DNA of 58,023 nucleotides from Clostridium saudiense (GTDB lineage: Bacteria; Bacillota; Clostridia; Clostridiales; Clostridiaceae), in NCBI RefSeq assembly GCF_000577815.1, contig NZ_CBYM010000021.1:1-58023 (forward strand). The letters run 5' to 3'. Within the stretch, counting starts at the first letter, position 1, and each line of letters opens with the position of its first letter. Under the pieces are notes generated by a model. It made no database searches. It worked only from the letters and a program-made list of their open reading frames with translations, and was not told where the DNA came from. This document shows positions 47,791-56,905 of this stretch, piece by piece. The position numbers were made by a program, and so were the translations under genes.

Positions 47791-47866
47791 CAGTTAGAAA
47801 ATTAGTAGTTTATCATGAAACTATTCCTAAAGTAATAACTATTAACTCAAAACTCTTAACTAGAAT
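47791..47866. repeat. decayed MITE-like repeat, copy F
   Basis: TTAGTAGTTTATCATGAAACTATTCC and TAACTATTAACTCAAAACTCTTAACTAG match the outer parts of copy D; the middle is lost. The right end covers the nagA stop codon and last codons (stop at 47856-47858). Confidence 0.5.
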
Positions 47867-48992
47867 AAACTATTTTTCCGTTTACGATAGTCATTTTAAT
47901 ATCAATATTATCATCGAATAAAACTAAATCAGCATCAAAATTTTCTTTTATTTGACCTTTTTTATCATCCACTCTACAATATTTAGCACCGTTAAATGAA
48001 GCCATTTTAACTATTTCGTATAAAGGATAATCAGTATTTTCGTATATGTTTTTGATTGCTTTATTTAAAGTTAAAATTGATCCTGCTAATGCACCATTCT
48101 CAAGTCTTGCTGATCCATCTTTAACTATGACTGGTTGTCCTCCTAGGGCATAATTTCCATCTGGCATTCCACAAGCACACATTGCATCTGTAACTAATAA
48201 AGTTTTATCAGTTCCTTTTTGTTTATAAGCTATTCTTAATGATGGATAGGATATGTGTATACCATCAGAAATAGTTTCAGTAGTAATATCAGTATCAAAG
48301 GTTGCACCTACAACACCAGGTTCTCTATGAGTGAAGCCTGTCATTGCATTAAATAAATGAGTTGAGTGACAGAAGCCACATTTGATACCTTCAATTGCTT
48401 CTTCATAAGTAGCTTTAGTATGACCTATAGAGCAACGAATACCCTTTTCGGTTAATATACTAGCAAGTTCTTTAGCTCCATCAACTTCTGGTGCCATTGT
48501 AATTGATACTACAGAATCCATTGCATCTCCAGTCATAGATTCAAAATTTTCAAAAGTTGGTTTAATTAAATAGTTAGGATTTTGAGCTCCAATGGCATTA
48601 GGACTGATAAAAGGTCCTTCTAAGTGTGCGCCTAAAACTTGAGCACCATCTGTACCTTCAAGTTTAGCTTTTTTTATTGCAGTCATAGATTTTAATATGT
48701 CTTCTGCTGACATCGTCATTGTAGTTGGTGTAAATGAAGTTGTACCATACTTACAGATGGTTTTGGAAATTTCATTTATTGCGTCAAATGTACCATCCAT
48801 AGTATCATATCCTCCAGCTCCGTGTATATGAATGTCTATAAATCCAGGAGCTACATATAAACCTTTACAGTCGATGACTGAATCAGAAGAAGTAGTATTT
48901 GGATTTATTTCTTTAATAATACCGTTTTCAATTAATATAGAGCCTTTTTCAATTTTATCTAGAAAAATAATATTACAGTTTTTTAATAACAT
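47856..48992 (-). CDS. nagA: N-acetylglucosamine-6-phosphate deacetylase
   Basis: A 378-residue amidohydrolase that makes glucosamine-6-phosphate in amino-sugar recycling. Start ATG 48992 (MLLKNCNIIFLDK), with AGGGAGG ten bases upstream; the longer frame from 49079 has no support. Metal site PGFIDIHIHGAGG, HLEGPF and IGHTKA, with catalytic Asp in LLVTDAMCACGMPDG. No nagB neighbour. The C-terminal codons run into a repeat remnant. Confidence 0.94.
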   Translation of the reverse strand: MLLKNCNIIFLDKIEKGSILIENGIIKEINPNTTSSDSVIDCKGLYVAPGFIDIHIHGAGGYDTMDGTFDAINEISKTICKYGTTSFTPTTMTMSAEDILKSMTAIKKAKLEGTDGAQVLGAHLEGPFISPNAIGAQNPNYLIKPTFENFESMTGDAMDSVVSITMAPEVDGAKELASILTEKGIRCSIGHTKATYEEAIEGIKCGFCHSTHLFNAMTGFTHREPGVVGATFDTDITTETISDGIHISYPSLRIAYKQKGTDKTLLVTDAMCACGMPDGNYALGGQPVIVKDGSARLENGALAGSILTLNKAIKNIYENTDYPLYEIVKMASFNGAKYCRVDDKKGQIKENFDADLVLFDDNIDIKMTIVNGKIVYSS

Positions 48993-49142
48993 ATTAAATA
49001 ACCTCCCTATGATGTTTAAGCTTTTTATTATAAGCAAATAATTTATAAGTGAATAAGAAGAGTATAAATTAACAATCAAAATTTCACTTATGATATAATT
49101 ATATAATATTAATAAGTAAAATAAAATGTTTGGAGCGATAAT

Positions 49143-51374
49143 ATGGAGATATTAGATGGCTTAGTTGAAGCAGTAATTTTTAGAAGTGAAGATAGCGGAT
49201 ATGTAGTAGCTAAAATTACAGCGAATAAAGAGGTTGTTACGATTGTTGGAATAATGCCGTTATTAAAAGAAGGTCAACAAATAGAGGTTAAAGGAAATTG
49301 GATTACACATAAACAATTTGGAAGACAATTTAATGTAGAAGAATATAAAGAGCTTCTTCCAACTTCTGTTAAGGAAATTGAAAAATATTTAAGCACAGGC
49401 ATAATACATGGAATAGGGCCAGTAACAGCAAAAAAAATAGTAAAAGCATTTGGAGAAGAAACTTTAAATATATTAGACAATAATATTGAAAGACTCAAAG
49501 AAGTTGAAGGTATTGGTGAAAAGAAGTATAACATTATTTATGATTCATATTTAGAAAGCAAAGAACTTAAAGATATAATTATGTTTTTTCAAAAACATGG
49601 AGTAACAATAAATCAATGCTTAAAAATATATAAAAAATTTGGTCCAGATTCTCAAGATATTGTATCTAAAAATCCATATATTTTAAGTGATGAAATTTCT
49701 GGAATAGGTTTTCTAACTTCAGATAGAATTGCAAAAAGCTTAGGAATTGAGCCAGTATCGGATTTTAGAATTCAAAGTGGAATAAGATATGTTTTAAATA
49801 ATTTTTCAGGTTTAGGAAATACATATATGCCTAAAGATAAGCTAATAAAAGAGTGTCAAAAGGTCTTGGTTGTAGATAAAGAGTTAATAGAAGCAAATAT
49901 ATATAATAGCGTATTAGAGGGTAAAATAAAAGTAGAAAAAATTAATGATGTAGAAGCTGTGTATGCTCTGCCATATTATTTTTGTGAATTAGGAGTAACC
50001 AATAAAATTATTACTTTAAGTATTGAAAACTTTCAAACTATAAACTCTGATATTTCTTTTGAAATATCTAGTTTTGAAAAGAAAAATAATATAGAATTTG
50101 CAGATTCTCAAAAGGAGGCTATACTAGGAGCTTTTGAAAATGGGATAGAGATAATTACTGGTGGTCCTGGTACAGGTAAGACTACTATAATTAAATGTAT
50201 AATAGAGATATATGAAAATAATGGGATGAAAGTTCTTTTAGCAGCACCAACAGGAAGAGCAGCTAAGAGGATGACAGAATCAACAGGAAGAGAATCAAAA
50301 ACTATACATAGACTACTAGAAATGGGTGTAAGCGATGATGAAAATTCATTTTTTGGTAAAGGTGAAGGTGAACCATTAGAAGGAGATGTAATAATAATAG
50401 ATGAAGCATCCATGATTGACATAATGCTTATGAATAGCTTACTTAAGGCTATTAAACTTGGAACAAGAGTTATCATAGTTGGAGACGTTGATCAGCTTCC
50501 ATCAGTAGGTCCTGGAAATGTTTTAAGGGATTTAATAAATAGTGAATTTATTAAGGTTGTAAGGCTTAAAGAAATATTTAGGCAAGGAAAAGAAAGTATG
50601 ATTATCACTAATGCACATAGAATAAATAATGGTGAGTTGCCATACTTGAATAAAAAAGGTGGAGATTTCTTTTTTGATAATAGAGAAAGTAATGAAGAAA
50701 TTTTGTCCACTATTTTAGATTTAGTAAATAGAAGATTACCCCTTTTTAATCCTAAGTGGGATAAAACAAGAGATATTCAAGTTCTTTCTCCTACTAGGAA
50801 AGGAATATTAGGAGTAGATAACTTAAATAATGAGCTTCAAGCTATATTAAATCCACCTAGTAAAAATAAAAAAGAGAGAAATATTAAGGATATAATTTTT
50901 AGAGAAGGCGATAAGGTAATGCAAACTAAAAATAATTATTCTTTAAAATGGAATAGAACAGGTGGATATGGCGATAATGAAGGTGTAGGGGTATTTAATG
51001 GTGATATGGGATTTATTGAATCGATTAGTGAGGAAAGTAGAACTGTCACTGTTGTATTTGATGATGAAAGAAGAATTGTATACGATAATATATATGTAGA
51101 AGAGTTAGAGTTAGCTTATGCAATTACTATTCATAAGAGTCAAGGTAGTGAATTTAAAGTTGTAATCACACCTTCATTTATGGGTTCAGCTTTTTTAATG
51201 AATAGAAATATTTTGTATACAGGTATAACTAGAGCAAAAGAATTAGTTGTAGTTGTAGGTAATCAAAAATCACTAAAATACATGGTAGATAATACAAATA
51301 GTATGGAGAGATATTCATCATTAAAAGAAAGAATTGTAGATATTGTATCTGATGATAAAATAAAAGAAGAATAG
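49143..51374 (+). CDS. recD2: RecD2-type ATP-dependent DNA helicase
   Basis: A 743-residue SF1 helicase of the RecD2 (YrrC) group found without RecBC; linked to DNA repair and replication. N-terminal OB-like and helix-hairpin-helix region (about 75-185, LSTGIIHGIGPVTAKKIVKA), Walker A ITGGPGTGKTTII near 339, Walker B VIIIDEASMID and the final LAYAITIHKSQGSEF. Start ATG 49143 with GGAGCG upstream. Divergent from nagA; followed 19 bases later by the ComFA-like gene. Confidence 0.94.
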   Translation: MEILDGLVEAVIFRSEDSGYVVAKITANKEVVTIVGIMPLLKEGQQIEVKGNWITHKQFGRQFNVEEYKELLPTSVKEIEKYLSTGIIHGIGPVTAKKIVKAFGEETLNILDNNIERLKEVEGIGEKKYNIIYDSYLESKELKDIIMFFQKHGVTINQCLKIYKKFGPDSQDIVSKNPYILSDEISGIGFLTSDRIAKSLGIEPVSDFRIQSGIRYVLNNFSGLGNTYMPKDKLIKECQKVLVVDKELIEANIYNSVLEGKIKVEKINDVEAVYALPYYFCELGVTNKIITLSIENFQTINSDISFEISSFEKKNNIEFADSQKEAILGAFENGIEIITGGPGTGKTTIIKCIIEIYENNGMKVLLAAPTGRAAKRMTESTGRESKTIHRLLEMGVSDDENSFFGKGEGEPLEGDVIIIDEASMIDIMLMNSLLKAIKLGTRVIIVGDVDQLPSVGPGNVLRDLINSEFIKVVRLKEIFRQGKESMIITNAHRINNGELPYLNKKGGDFFFDNRESNEEILSTILDLVNRRLPLFNPKWDKTRDIQVLSPTRKGILGVDNLNNELQAILNPPSKNKKERNIKDIIFREGDKVMQTKNNYSLKWNRTGGYGDNEGVGVFNGDMGFIESISEESRTVTVVFDDERRIVYDNIYVEELELAYAITIHKSQGSEFKVVITPSFMGSAFLMNRNILYTGITRAKELVVVVGNQKSLKYMVDNTNSMERYSSLKERIVDIVSDDKIKEE

Positions 51375-51393
51375 ATAATGGAGTTCTGATACT

Positions 51394-52386
51394 ATGAATT
51401 ATAAGGAATTGAGTAATACTTTTAAAAAGATAAATAAATGGTATGGTAAAAAAACAAAGGTTTTATCAATAAAGACGAGGCCTTTTAATACAGTTGAAAT
51501 TTTTTCAAATATAATAAATAAAGTTGTAGGTAGAGAAAGTAATATACTATACGTATTCTGTAGCAAAAAAGAAAAATATGCATATGAAAAACAAAATGAA
51601 CTATATGAATATATTAATGAGACTATAGAAAAAGAAAAAATTGAAAGCAAAATTAAATTTATTTTTATAGATGAAATTAATAAAATAGACAATTTATATG
51701 ATTTAGTTATATTTGATGACATAAGTTTATTTTCTAAATCTAGTAATAAATACATTAGGGAAGCCATAGAAGATATATATTGGAATTGTAATAAAATAAT
51801 AGTGTATGCCTCAGAATATATTTTCCCTATTGGAGAAAAATTTGAAATTAATTATATGCCATCACAAGAACCGATGATAGAACCACGATTAATGAATACT
51901 AGAATAAAATTAGAACAGGATATTCCACTTTCCTTATTTGAATACTTTAGGTGGTTTAAGGAAAATAAAAGAATTGTTTTAATAGTGGTTCCTTCAGAAG
52001 ATAAATTAAATAAAGTTTATAATCATTATTACAATATTTTAAAAGAATTAAATATAAGAGTAGTTCGCTATAGTAAAAATCAAGATTTCAGCTTTATTAA
52101 AGAAATAATAGATGGTTATAGTGATGCTTTATTTATAGTAACAAATAATTGTGGACAGTATATAAAAAATATTCCTGATGTAAATATAATAATGTTGTTT
52201 GCAGACGATATGTTTTATTCATATAAGAAGATACTATATATGTGTGCAGCAATTAATGTTAAAAGTAATATTCATTCAGAAGCAATAATGGTATCTAGGG
52301 AAGTTTCTGAAGAAATGGATAAAGCTAAAAATATGGCGAGATCATTTAATAAAAATTTGTGGGAAAGACAATATTTAAAATATTAA
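51394..52386 (+). CDS. ComFA-like protein without Walker A motif (degenerate)
   Basis: A 330-residue protein located where comFA is expected, before comFC. Parts of the ComFA helicase can be traced: a Walker B-like YDLVIFDDISLF near 105, a second RecA-like region RIVLIVVPSEDKLNKVYN near 190 and the C-terminal EEMDKAKNMARSFN. No GKT/GKS Walker A is visible and the Cys4 zinc module is gone. The ORF is open and well spaced after recD2, so it may keep a non-helicase role. It overlaps comFC by 28 bases. Identification is by weak similarity plus synteny. Confidence 0.6.
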   Translation: MNYKELSNTFKKINKWYGKKTKVLSIKTRPFNTVEIFSNIINKVVGRESNILYVFCSKKEKYAYEKQNELYEYINETIEKEKIESKIKFIFIDEINKIDNLYDLVIFDDISLFSKSSNKYIREAIEDIYWNCNKIIVYASEYIFPIGEKFEINYMPSQEPMIEPRLMNTRIKLEQDIPLSLFEYFRWFKENKRIVLIVVPSEDKLNKVYNHYYNILKELNIRVVRYSKNQDFSFIKEIIDGYSDALFIVTNNCGQYIKNIPDVNIIMLFADDMFYSYKKILYMCAAINVKSNIHSEAIMVSREVSEEMDKAKNMARSFNKNLWERQYLKY

Positions 52387-53009
52387 AAAAAATATATCAG
52401 GAGTTATTAGATATAGTTTATCCGATAGAAGAAAAGTGTATTCTTTGTGAAATAGAAGGATTTATAGGGATATGTGATTGCTGTAAATCTGAAATTAAGA
52501 AATGTGATGTTGAGGATAAAACTAATATTTCATATGGGTTTTATGGAGGATTATTAAAAAAGTTAATTTTAGAATTTAAATATAATAAAAATTTTACTGC
52601 TGGAGAGATATTATCAAATTTAATTTTAGAGATAATAAATAATCAGAGTATTAATGCTGATGTAATTTGTTATGTTCCTATGACTAAAAAAGCAATTAGA
52701 AAAAGGGGATTTAATCAATGTGAAATTATGGCAAGAAACATTAGTTATAATACAGATATTCCAATTAGTAATTGTGTAATAAAGTCAAAGCATACAAAGG
52801 AGCAGAAGACTTTAAGTAAAGATGAAAGAAAAAGTAATATTAAAGGAGTCTTTAATATAAAAAGTAGCAAAGATATAAAGGATAAACATGTTATATTGAT
52901 AGATGATGTTGTTACTACTGGAGCTACAGTAGATGAATGTAAAAATATTTTATTAAAATATGGTGCAAATAAAATTACGGTATTGACAATTGCTAAAAGC
53001 AATATATAA
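52359..53009 (+). CDS. comFC: ComFC-type phosphoribosyltransferase-like protein
   Basis: A 216-residue ComF protein: an N-terminal zinc finger (CILC ... CDCC near 29-43), and a type I phosphoribosyltransferase fold with the PRPP loop VILIDDVVTTGATVDE. The family acts in DNA uptake during competence. The start is GTG 52359, within the end of the ComFA-like gene; no better start with a ribosome site exists, so translation is probably coupled. Its last codons contain the promoter of the raiA-type RNA. Confidence 0.88.
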   Translation: MGKTIFKILKKIYQELLDIVYPIEEKCILCEIEGFIGICDCCKSEIKKCDVEDKTNISYGFYGGLLKKLILEFKYNKNFTAGEILSNLILEIINNQSINADVICYVPMTKKAIRKRGFNQCEIMARNISYNTDIPISNCVIKSKHTKEQKTLSKDERKSNIKGVFNIKSSKDIKDKHVILIDDVVTTGATVDECKNILLKYGANKITVLTIAKSNI

Positions 53010-53010
53010 T
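52983..53010 (+). promoter_or_regulatory. promoter of the raiA-type RNA, inside the end of comFC
   Basis: TTGACA (52983-52988), 16-base spacer, TATAAT (53005-53010). The comFC stop codon TAA (53007-53009) lies within the minus-10 box. Predicted start about 53017 coincides with the first helix of the RNA. Confidence 0.8.
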
Positions 53011-53016
53011 AGTAAT

Positions 53017-53264
53017 GTAAAGTTAGGTCTGTGGATGAAAGTCGATGCCAGTCGCAGGCGAAACGATCCACGTAAGTTAGACAAAGTTTTAATGAGCATG
53101 GTGCGGTATAGAGGTAAGCCCTGCCAGTAGAGATACTGAGAGTGTTAGTAGTGAGAGGTTAATTCCGGGTAGCAAAAGCTCCAGCAGGCGAGTGTGGGGG
53201 CAAAATCCAGGTCAGCTAACTTTATATAAAAAACATCAATTCGTATGAGTTGATGTTTTTTTAT
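53017..53264 (+). ncRNA. raiA-type structured RNA upstream of hpf/raiA
   Basis: A roughly 210-base, GC-richer, non-coding segment. A closing helix AAAGTTAG (53019-53026) / CTAACTTT (53216-53223) brackets many purine-rich conserved-looking blocks such as GTCGATGCCAGTCGCAGGCG and CTCCAGCAGGCGAGTGTGG. It is directly followed by a terminator (AACATCAA/TTGATGTT with a T-run, 53232-53262). It lies between comFC and the RaiA/Hpf gene, which is where the raiA RNA motif of Firmicutes is known to occur. I assign it by position and structure, not by a covariance-model search. Confidence 0.78.
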
Positions 53265-53364
53265 TTTGTTTAAATATTAAGAGAAATAAAGGAAAATAGA
53301 GTTATGTAGAGTTAACAAGTTTAAATTTTCTGTAAATTCAGAAAATAATGCTTGTGGAATAAAT

Positions 53365-53391
53365 TTGAAAATGGTAACATATAACTATACT
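53365..53391 (+). promoter_or_regulatory. possible promoter of hpf
   Basis: TTGAAA (53365-53370), 15-base spacer, TATACT (53386-53391). Spacer is short; a stress or sporulation sigma factor cannot be excluded. Confidence 0.35.
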
Positions 53392-53445
53392 AAATATTGA
53401 AATCTTAATAATTATAATTAGAACTTAAAGAGAGGGGTTGACCTT

Positions 53446-53976
53446 ATGAGAGTAACAGTAATAGGAAAGAACATTAACGTAACACCTGCATTGAAAGAAA
53501 TAGTAGAAAAGAAGATTTCGAAGCTAGACAAATACTTTGAACCTAATGTAACTGCGAGAGCTACATTAACAGTTCAAAAGAATAGTCAAATTTTTGAGGT
53601 GACAATACCTTTTAATGGCGTAGTTTTAAGATGTGAAGAATCTACAGATGATATGTATAAGTCTATAGATTTAGTGGAAAATAAACTTGAAAGACAAATC
53701 AGAAAGCAAAGAACAAAATTACAAAGAAGAAATAATGAGTCTTTAAGGTTTGGTAACTTTGATGAGGTTGCATCTGAGGAAGATGATAATGAAGGTGAAA
53801 TAGTAAAAGTTAAGAGATTTAATATAAAACCAATGAGTACTGAAGAGGCTATATTACAAATGGAACTTGTTCAACATAATTTCTTTGTATTTAAAGATTG
53901 TGATACAGAAAATATTAATGTTATATATAAGAGAAAAGATGGAAATTATGGTTTGTTAGAGCCTGATTATGTTTAG
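53446..53976 (+). CDS. hpf: ribosome hibernation promoting factor (long type)
   Basis: A 176-residue long-form Hpf. The N-terminal RaiA-like domain (1 to about 100; KNINVTPALKEIVEKKISKL) binds the 30S decoding site, and the C-terminal domain (about 120-176; FNIKPMSTEEAILQMELV) dimerises 70S ribosomes to 100S. RBS AGAGAGGGG. It is separated from the upstream structured RNA by a terminator, so the RNA is not simply its leader. Confidence 0.95.
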   Translation: MRVTVIGKNINVTPALKEIVEKKISKLDKYFEPNVTARATLTVQKNSQIFEVTIPFNGVVLRCEESTDDMYKSIDLVENKLERQIRKQRTKLQRRNNESLRFGNFDEVASEEDDNEGEIVKVKRFNIKPMSTEEAILQMELVQHNFFVFKDCDTENINVIYKRKDGNYGLLEPDYV

Positions 53977-53996
53977 AATATAATTTATTATATATA

Positions 53997-54026
53997 AGGA
54001 GAGCTATATTAAAGCTCTCCTTATTT
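53997..54026 (+). terminator. terminator of hpf
   Basis: AAGGAGAGCT pairs with AGCTCTCCTT, followed by ATTTTC. Confidence 0.85.
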
Positions 54027-54077
54027 TCATCTAAATGTTAAATAAAAGTAAAAGAGTTTAACCTATATACATTTATG

Positions 54078-54107
54078 TTGAATTATGAATATCATAAATG
54101 GTATAAT
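54078..54107 (+). promoter_or_regulatory. promoter of secA
   Basis: TTGAAT (54078-54083), 18-base spacer, TATAAT (54102-54107). Confidence 0.6.
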
Positions 54108-54229
54108 TTATTAAGTAAAACATTAGAAGGGTAATTTTATATAAATTAAATAATTATATAAAAAGTTTAAATCCATTACTTAATTTTATATTCATTTTTA
54201 TGAGTATTAATGTTGAAAGGAAATACATT

Positions 54230-56743
54230 ATGGGATTTTTAGAAAAAGTTTTTGGAACATATAGTGAGAGAGAAGTTAAAAAACTTCAATCAATTGCAGA
54301 TAAAATAGAAGCTTTAGATGAAGGAATGCAAAAGCTTACTGATGAAGAATTACAAGCTAAAACTGTAGAATTTAAGGAGAGAATACAAAAAGGTGAATCT
54401 TTAGATAGTTTATTACCAGAAGCATTTGCTGTTTGTAGAGAAGCTTCAAGCAGAGTGCTTGGAATGAAGCATTTTAGAGTGCAATTACTTGGAGGGATGG
54501 TTTTACATCAAGGAAGAATTGCTGAAATGAAAACTGGGGAAGGTAAAACATTAGTTGCAACTTTACCAGCATATTTAAATGGATTAACTGGCAAGGGTGT
54601 TCATGTTATAACAGTAAATGATTATTTAGCTAAAACTCAAATGGAAGAAATGGGAGTGCTTTATAATTTCTTAGGATTAACAACTGGATGTATAATTCAT
54701 GGAATTACACCAGAACAAAGAAGAGCTGCTTATGCATGTGATATTACTTACGGAACAAATAATGAATTCGGATTTGATTACTTAAGAGATAATATGGTAA
54801 TACATATGGAAGACAGAGTTCAAAGAGATCTTAACTTCTGTATAGTGGATGAAGTTGACTCAATTTTAATAGATGAGGCTAGAACTCCTCTTATTATTTC
54901 TGGAATGGGAGATAAGTCTACTAAGTTCTACAATGTTGCTGATAATTTTGTTAAAACACTAGTAAACGAGAAAGATTTTAATGTTGATGAAAAGGCTAAT
55001 GCTGTTTTATTAACTGAGGATGGTATAGTTAAAGCTGAAAAATATTTTGGAATAGAAAACTATGCTGATTCTCAAAACTTAGAATTACAACATTATGTTA
55101 CTCAGGCTTTAAAGGCTAACTATACTATGAAGGCTGATAAAGACTATATGGTAAAAGATAATGAAGTAGTAATAATAGATGAATTTACAGGAAGACTTAT
55201 GGAAGGTAGAAGATATTCAGATGGTCTTCATCAAGCAATTGAAGCTAAAGAAAATGTTAAAATTCAAAGAGAGTCAAAAACTTTAGCAACAATTACATTC
55301 CAAAATTATTTCAGAATGTATGCTAAATTATCAGGAATGACTGGTACTGCATTAACTGAAGAAAATGAATTTAGAGAAATATATAATCTTGATGTTATAG
55401 TAATACCAACTAATAAACCAGTTCAAAGAATTGACCAATCAGATATGGTTTATAAAAATCAATCTGGTAAGTATAAAGCTATAGTTGAAGAAATAGTAAA
55501 ATCACATGAAAAGGGTCAACCAGTACTTGTTGGTACAGCAAGTGTTGATAAATCTGAATATATTTCTTCTTTATTAAAGAAGAGAGGAATTAAGCATCAA
55601 GTGCTTAATGCTAAATATCATGCACAAGAAGCCGAAATAATTTCTCATGCAGGAGAATTAGGTATGGTTACTATAGCTACTAATATGGCTGGTAGAGGTA
55701 CTGATATTAAGCTTGGTGAAGGAGTTAGAGAAGCAGGTGGATTAAAGGTTCTTGGTACTGAAAGACATGAATCAAGAAGAATAGATAATCAGCTTAGAGG
55801 TAGATCAGGTCGTCAAGGGGATCCAGGTGAATCTATATTCTTCATTTCTTTAGAAGATGATTTAATGAGAATATTTGGTTCAGAAAAGATTCAAGGAATT
55901 ATTGATAAATTAGGTCTTGAAGAAACTGAAGCTATAGAAAGTAAAATGGTTACTAAGGCTATAGAAAATGCTCAAAAGAAGGTTGAAGGAAATAACTTTG
56001 ACATAAGAAAGAACCTTCTTGGATATGATGATGTTATGAATCTTCAAAGAGAAGTTATTTATAGACAAAGAACTGAAGTTTTAGAAGGTAAGAATTTAAA
56101 AGAGCAAATAGAAGGAATGATTCAAGAAGTTATATCTGATGCTGTTAATTCACATTTAAGTGGAGACGTTCAAGATATAGAAGCTGAAATCAAAACATTA
56201 CTTCAATATTTAGAGGAAATTTGTTTACCACACGGTATTGTAACTGTACAAGAATTAGCAGATTTATCTAATGAACAAATAAAAGATAAGCTAACTGAAA
56301 CTGTTATGAATATATATAAGGGTAAAGAACTTGAATTTGGTGAAGAACAATTAAGAGAAATTGAAAGAGTAGTTCTTTTAAGAGTTGTTGATCAAAAATG
56401 GATGGCTCATATAGATAACATGGATCATTTAAAACAAGGAATGGGATTAAGAGCATATAAGCAACAAGACCCAATTCAAGCATACCAAATGGAAGGTAGT
56501 GCAATGTTTGAAGAAATGATTGAGGGAATTAAGCTTGAAACAGTTAAATTCTTATTCCATGTAAGAGTTGAAAGACCAGTTGAAAGAGAAAAGGTTGCAG
56601 AAGAAACTTCAGCAAGTCATGGAGAAGATGATAAGAGCTTAAAAAAAGAACCAGTAAGAAATGATCATAAGTTTGGAAGAAACGACTTATGCCCTTGTGG
56701 TAGTGGAAAAAAATATAAGAATTGTTGTGGAAGAGAAGCATAA
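54230..56743 (+). CDS. secA: preprotein translocase ATPase SecA
   Basis: An 837-residue motor of the Sec export pathway. Start ATG 54230 (MGFLEKVFG) with GAAAGG upstream; the in-frame ATG 54200 is not supported. Walker [13 protein letters not shown] near 100, DEAD-like [14 protein letters not shown] near 205, [12 protein letters not shown] near 490, and the C-terminal SecB-type zinc tail [13 protein letters not shown]. Classic neighbours hpf and prfB flank it, as in most Firmicutes. Terminator follows directly. Confidence 0.97.
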   Translation: MGFLEKVFGTYSEREVKKLQSIADKIEALDEGMQKLTDEELQAKTVEFKERIQKGESLDSLLPEAFAVCREASSRVLGMKHFRVQLLGGMVLHQGRIAEMKTGEGKTLVATLPAYLNGLTGKGVHVITVNDYLAKTQMEEMGVLYNFLGLTTGCIIHGITPEQRRAAYACDITYGTNNEFGFDYLRDNMVIHMEDRVQRDLNFCIVDEVDSILIDEARTPLIISGMGDKSTKFYNVADNFVKTLVNEKDFNVDEKANAVLLTEDGIVKAEKYFGIENYADSQNLELQHYVTQALKANYTMKADKDYMVKDNEVVIIDEFTGRLMEGRRYSDGLHQAIEAKENVKIQRESKTLATITFQNYFRMYAKLSGMTGTALTEENEFREIYNLDVIVIPTNKPVQRIDQSDMVYKNQSGKYKAIVEEIVKSHEKGQPVLVGTASVDKSEYISSLLKKRGIKHQVLNAKYHAQEAEIISHAGELGMVTIATNMAGRGTDIKLGEGVREAGGLKVLGTERHESRRIDNQLRGRSGRQGDPGESIFFISLEDDLMRIFGSEKIQGIIDKLGLEETEAIESKMVTKAIENAQKKVEGNNFDIRKNLLGYDDVMNLQREVIYRQRTEVLEGKNLKEQIEGMIQEVISDAVNSHLSGDVQDIEAEIKTLLQYLEEICLPHGIVTVQELADLSNEQIKDKLTETVMNIYKGKELEFGEEQLREIERVVLLRVVDQKWMAHIDNMDHLKQGMGLRAYKQQDPIQAYQMEGSAMFEEMIEGIKLETVKFLFHVRVERPVEREKVAEETSASHGEDDKSLKKEPVRNDHKFGRNDLCPCGSGKKYKNCCGREA

Positions 56744-56744
56744 T

Positions 56745-56772
56745 AAAAAAGTGCCTAAAGGGCACTTTTTTA
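56745..56772 (+). terminator. terminator of secA
   Basis: AAAAAAGTGCC pairs with GGCACTTTTTT around TAAAG, followed by ATTAAG. Confidence 0.9.
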
Positions 56773-56773
56773 T

Positions 56774-56887
56774 TAAGTTAGTAGTTAAGGTGGAAACTCC
56801 TTTGGGAGTTTCTTAAATATATATTTAAATAAATTCAGCCTAGGCTGAATTTTCTCAATAGAGTACTAACTAAAAACTCTTAACTAA
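56774..56887 (+). repeat. MITE-like palindromic repeat, copy D
   Basis: Left end TTAAGTTAGTAGTTAA, hairpin GGAAACTCCTTTGGGAGTTTC, then AAATTCAGCCTAGGCTGAATTT, then a right end with two divergent terminal motifs, GTACTAACTA and CTTAACTAA. Same internal order as copies B and C. It begins immediately after the secA terminator. Confidence 0.72.
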
Positions 56888-56905
56888 TTCAAAGGGGTGA
56901 TTTTT

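Noticed and set aside
52745..53071. Minus-strand frame covering the comFC end and the structured RNA
   Set aside because: It crosses a clear coding gene, a consensus promoter and the RNA; no start signal.
53017..53230. RNase P RNA, tmRNA or 6S RNA as alternatives for the structured RNA
   Set aside because: None of their hallmark segments are seen, the length is short for RNase P and tmRNA, and the position before hpf fits the raiA motif better.
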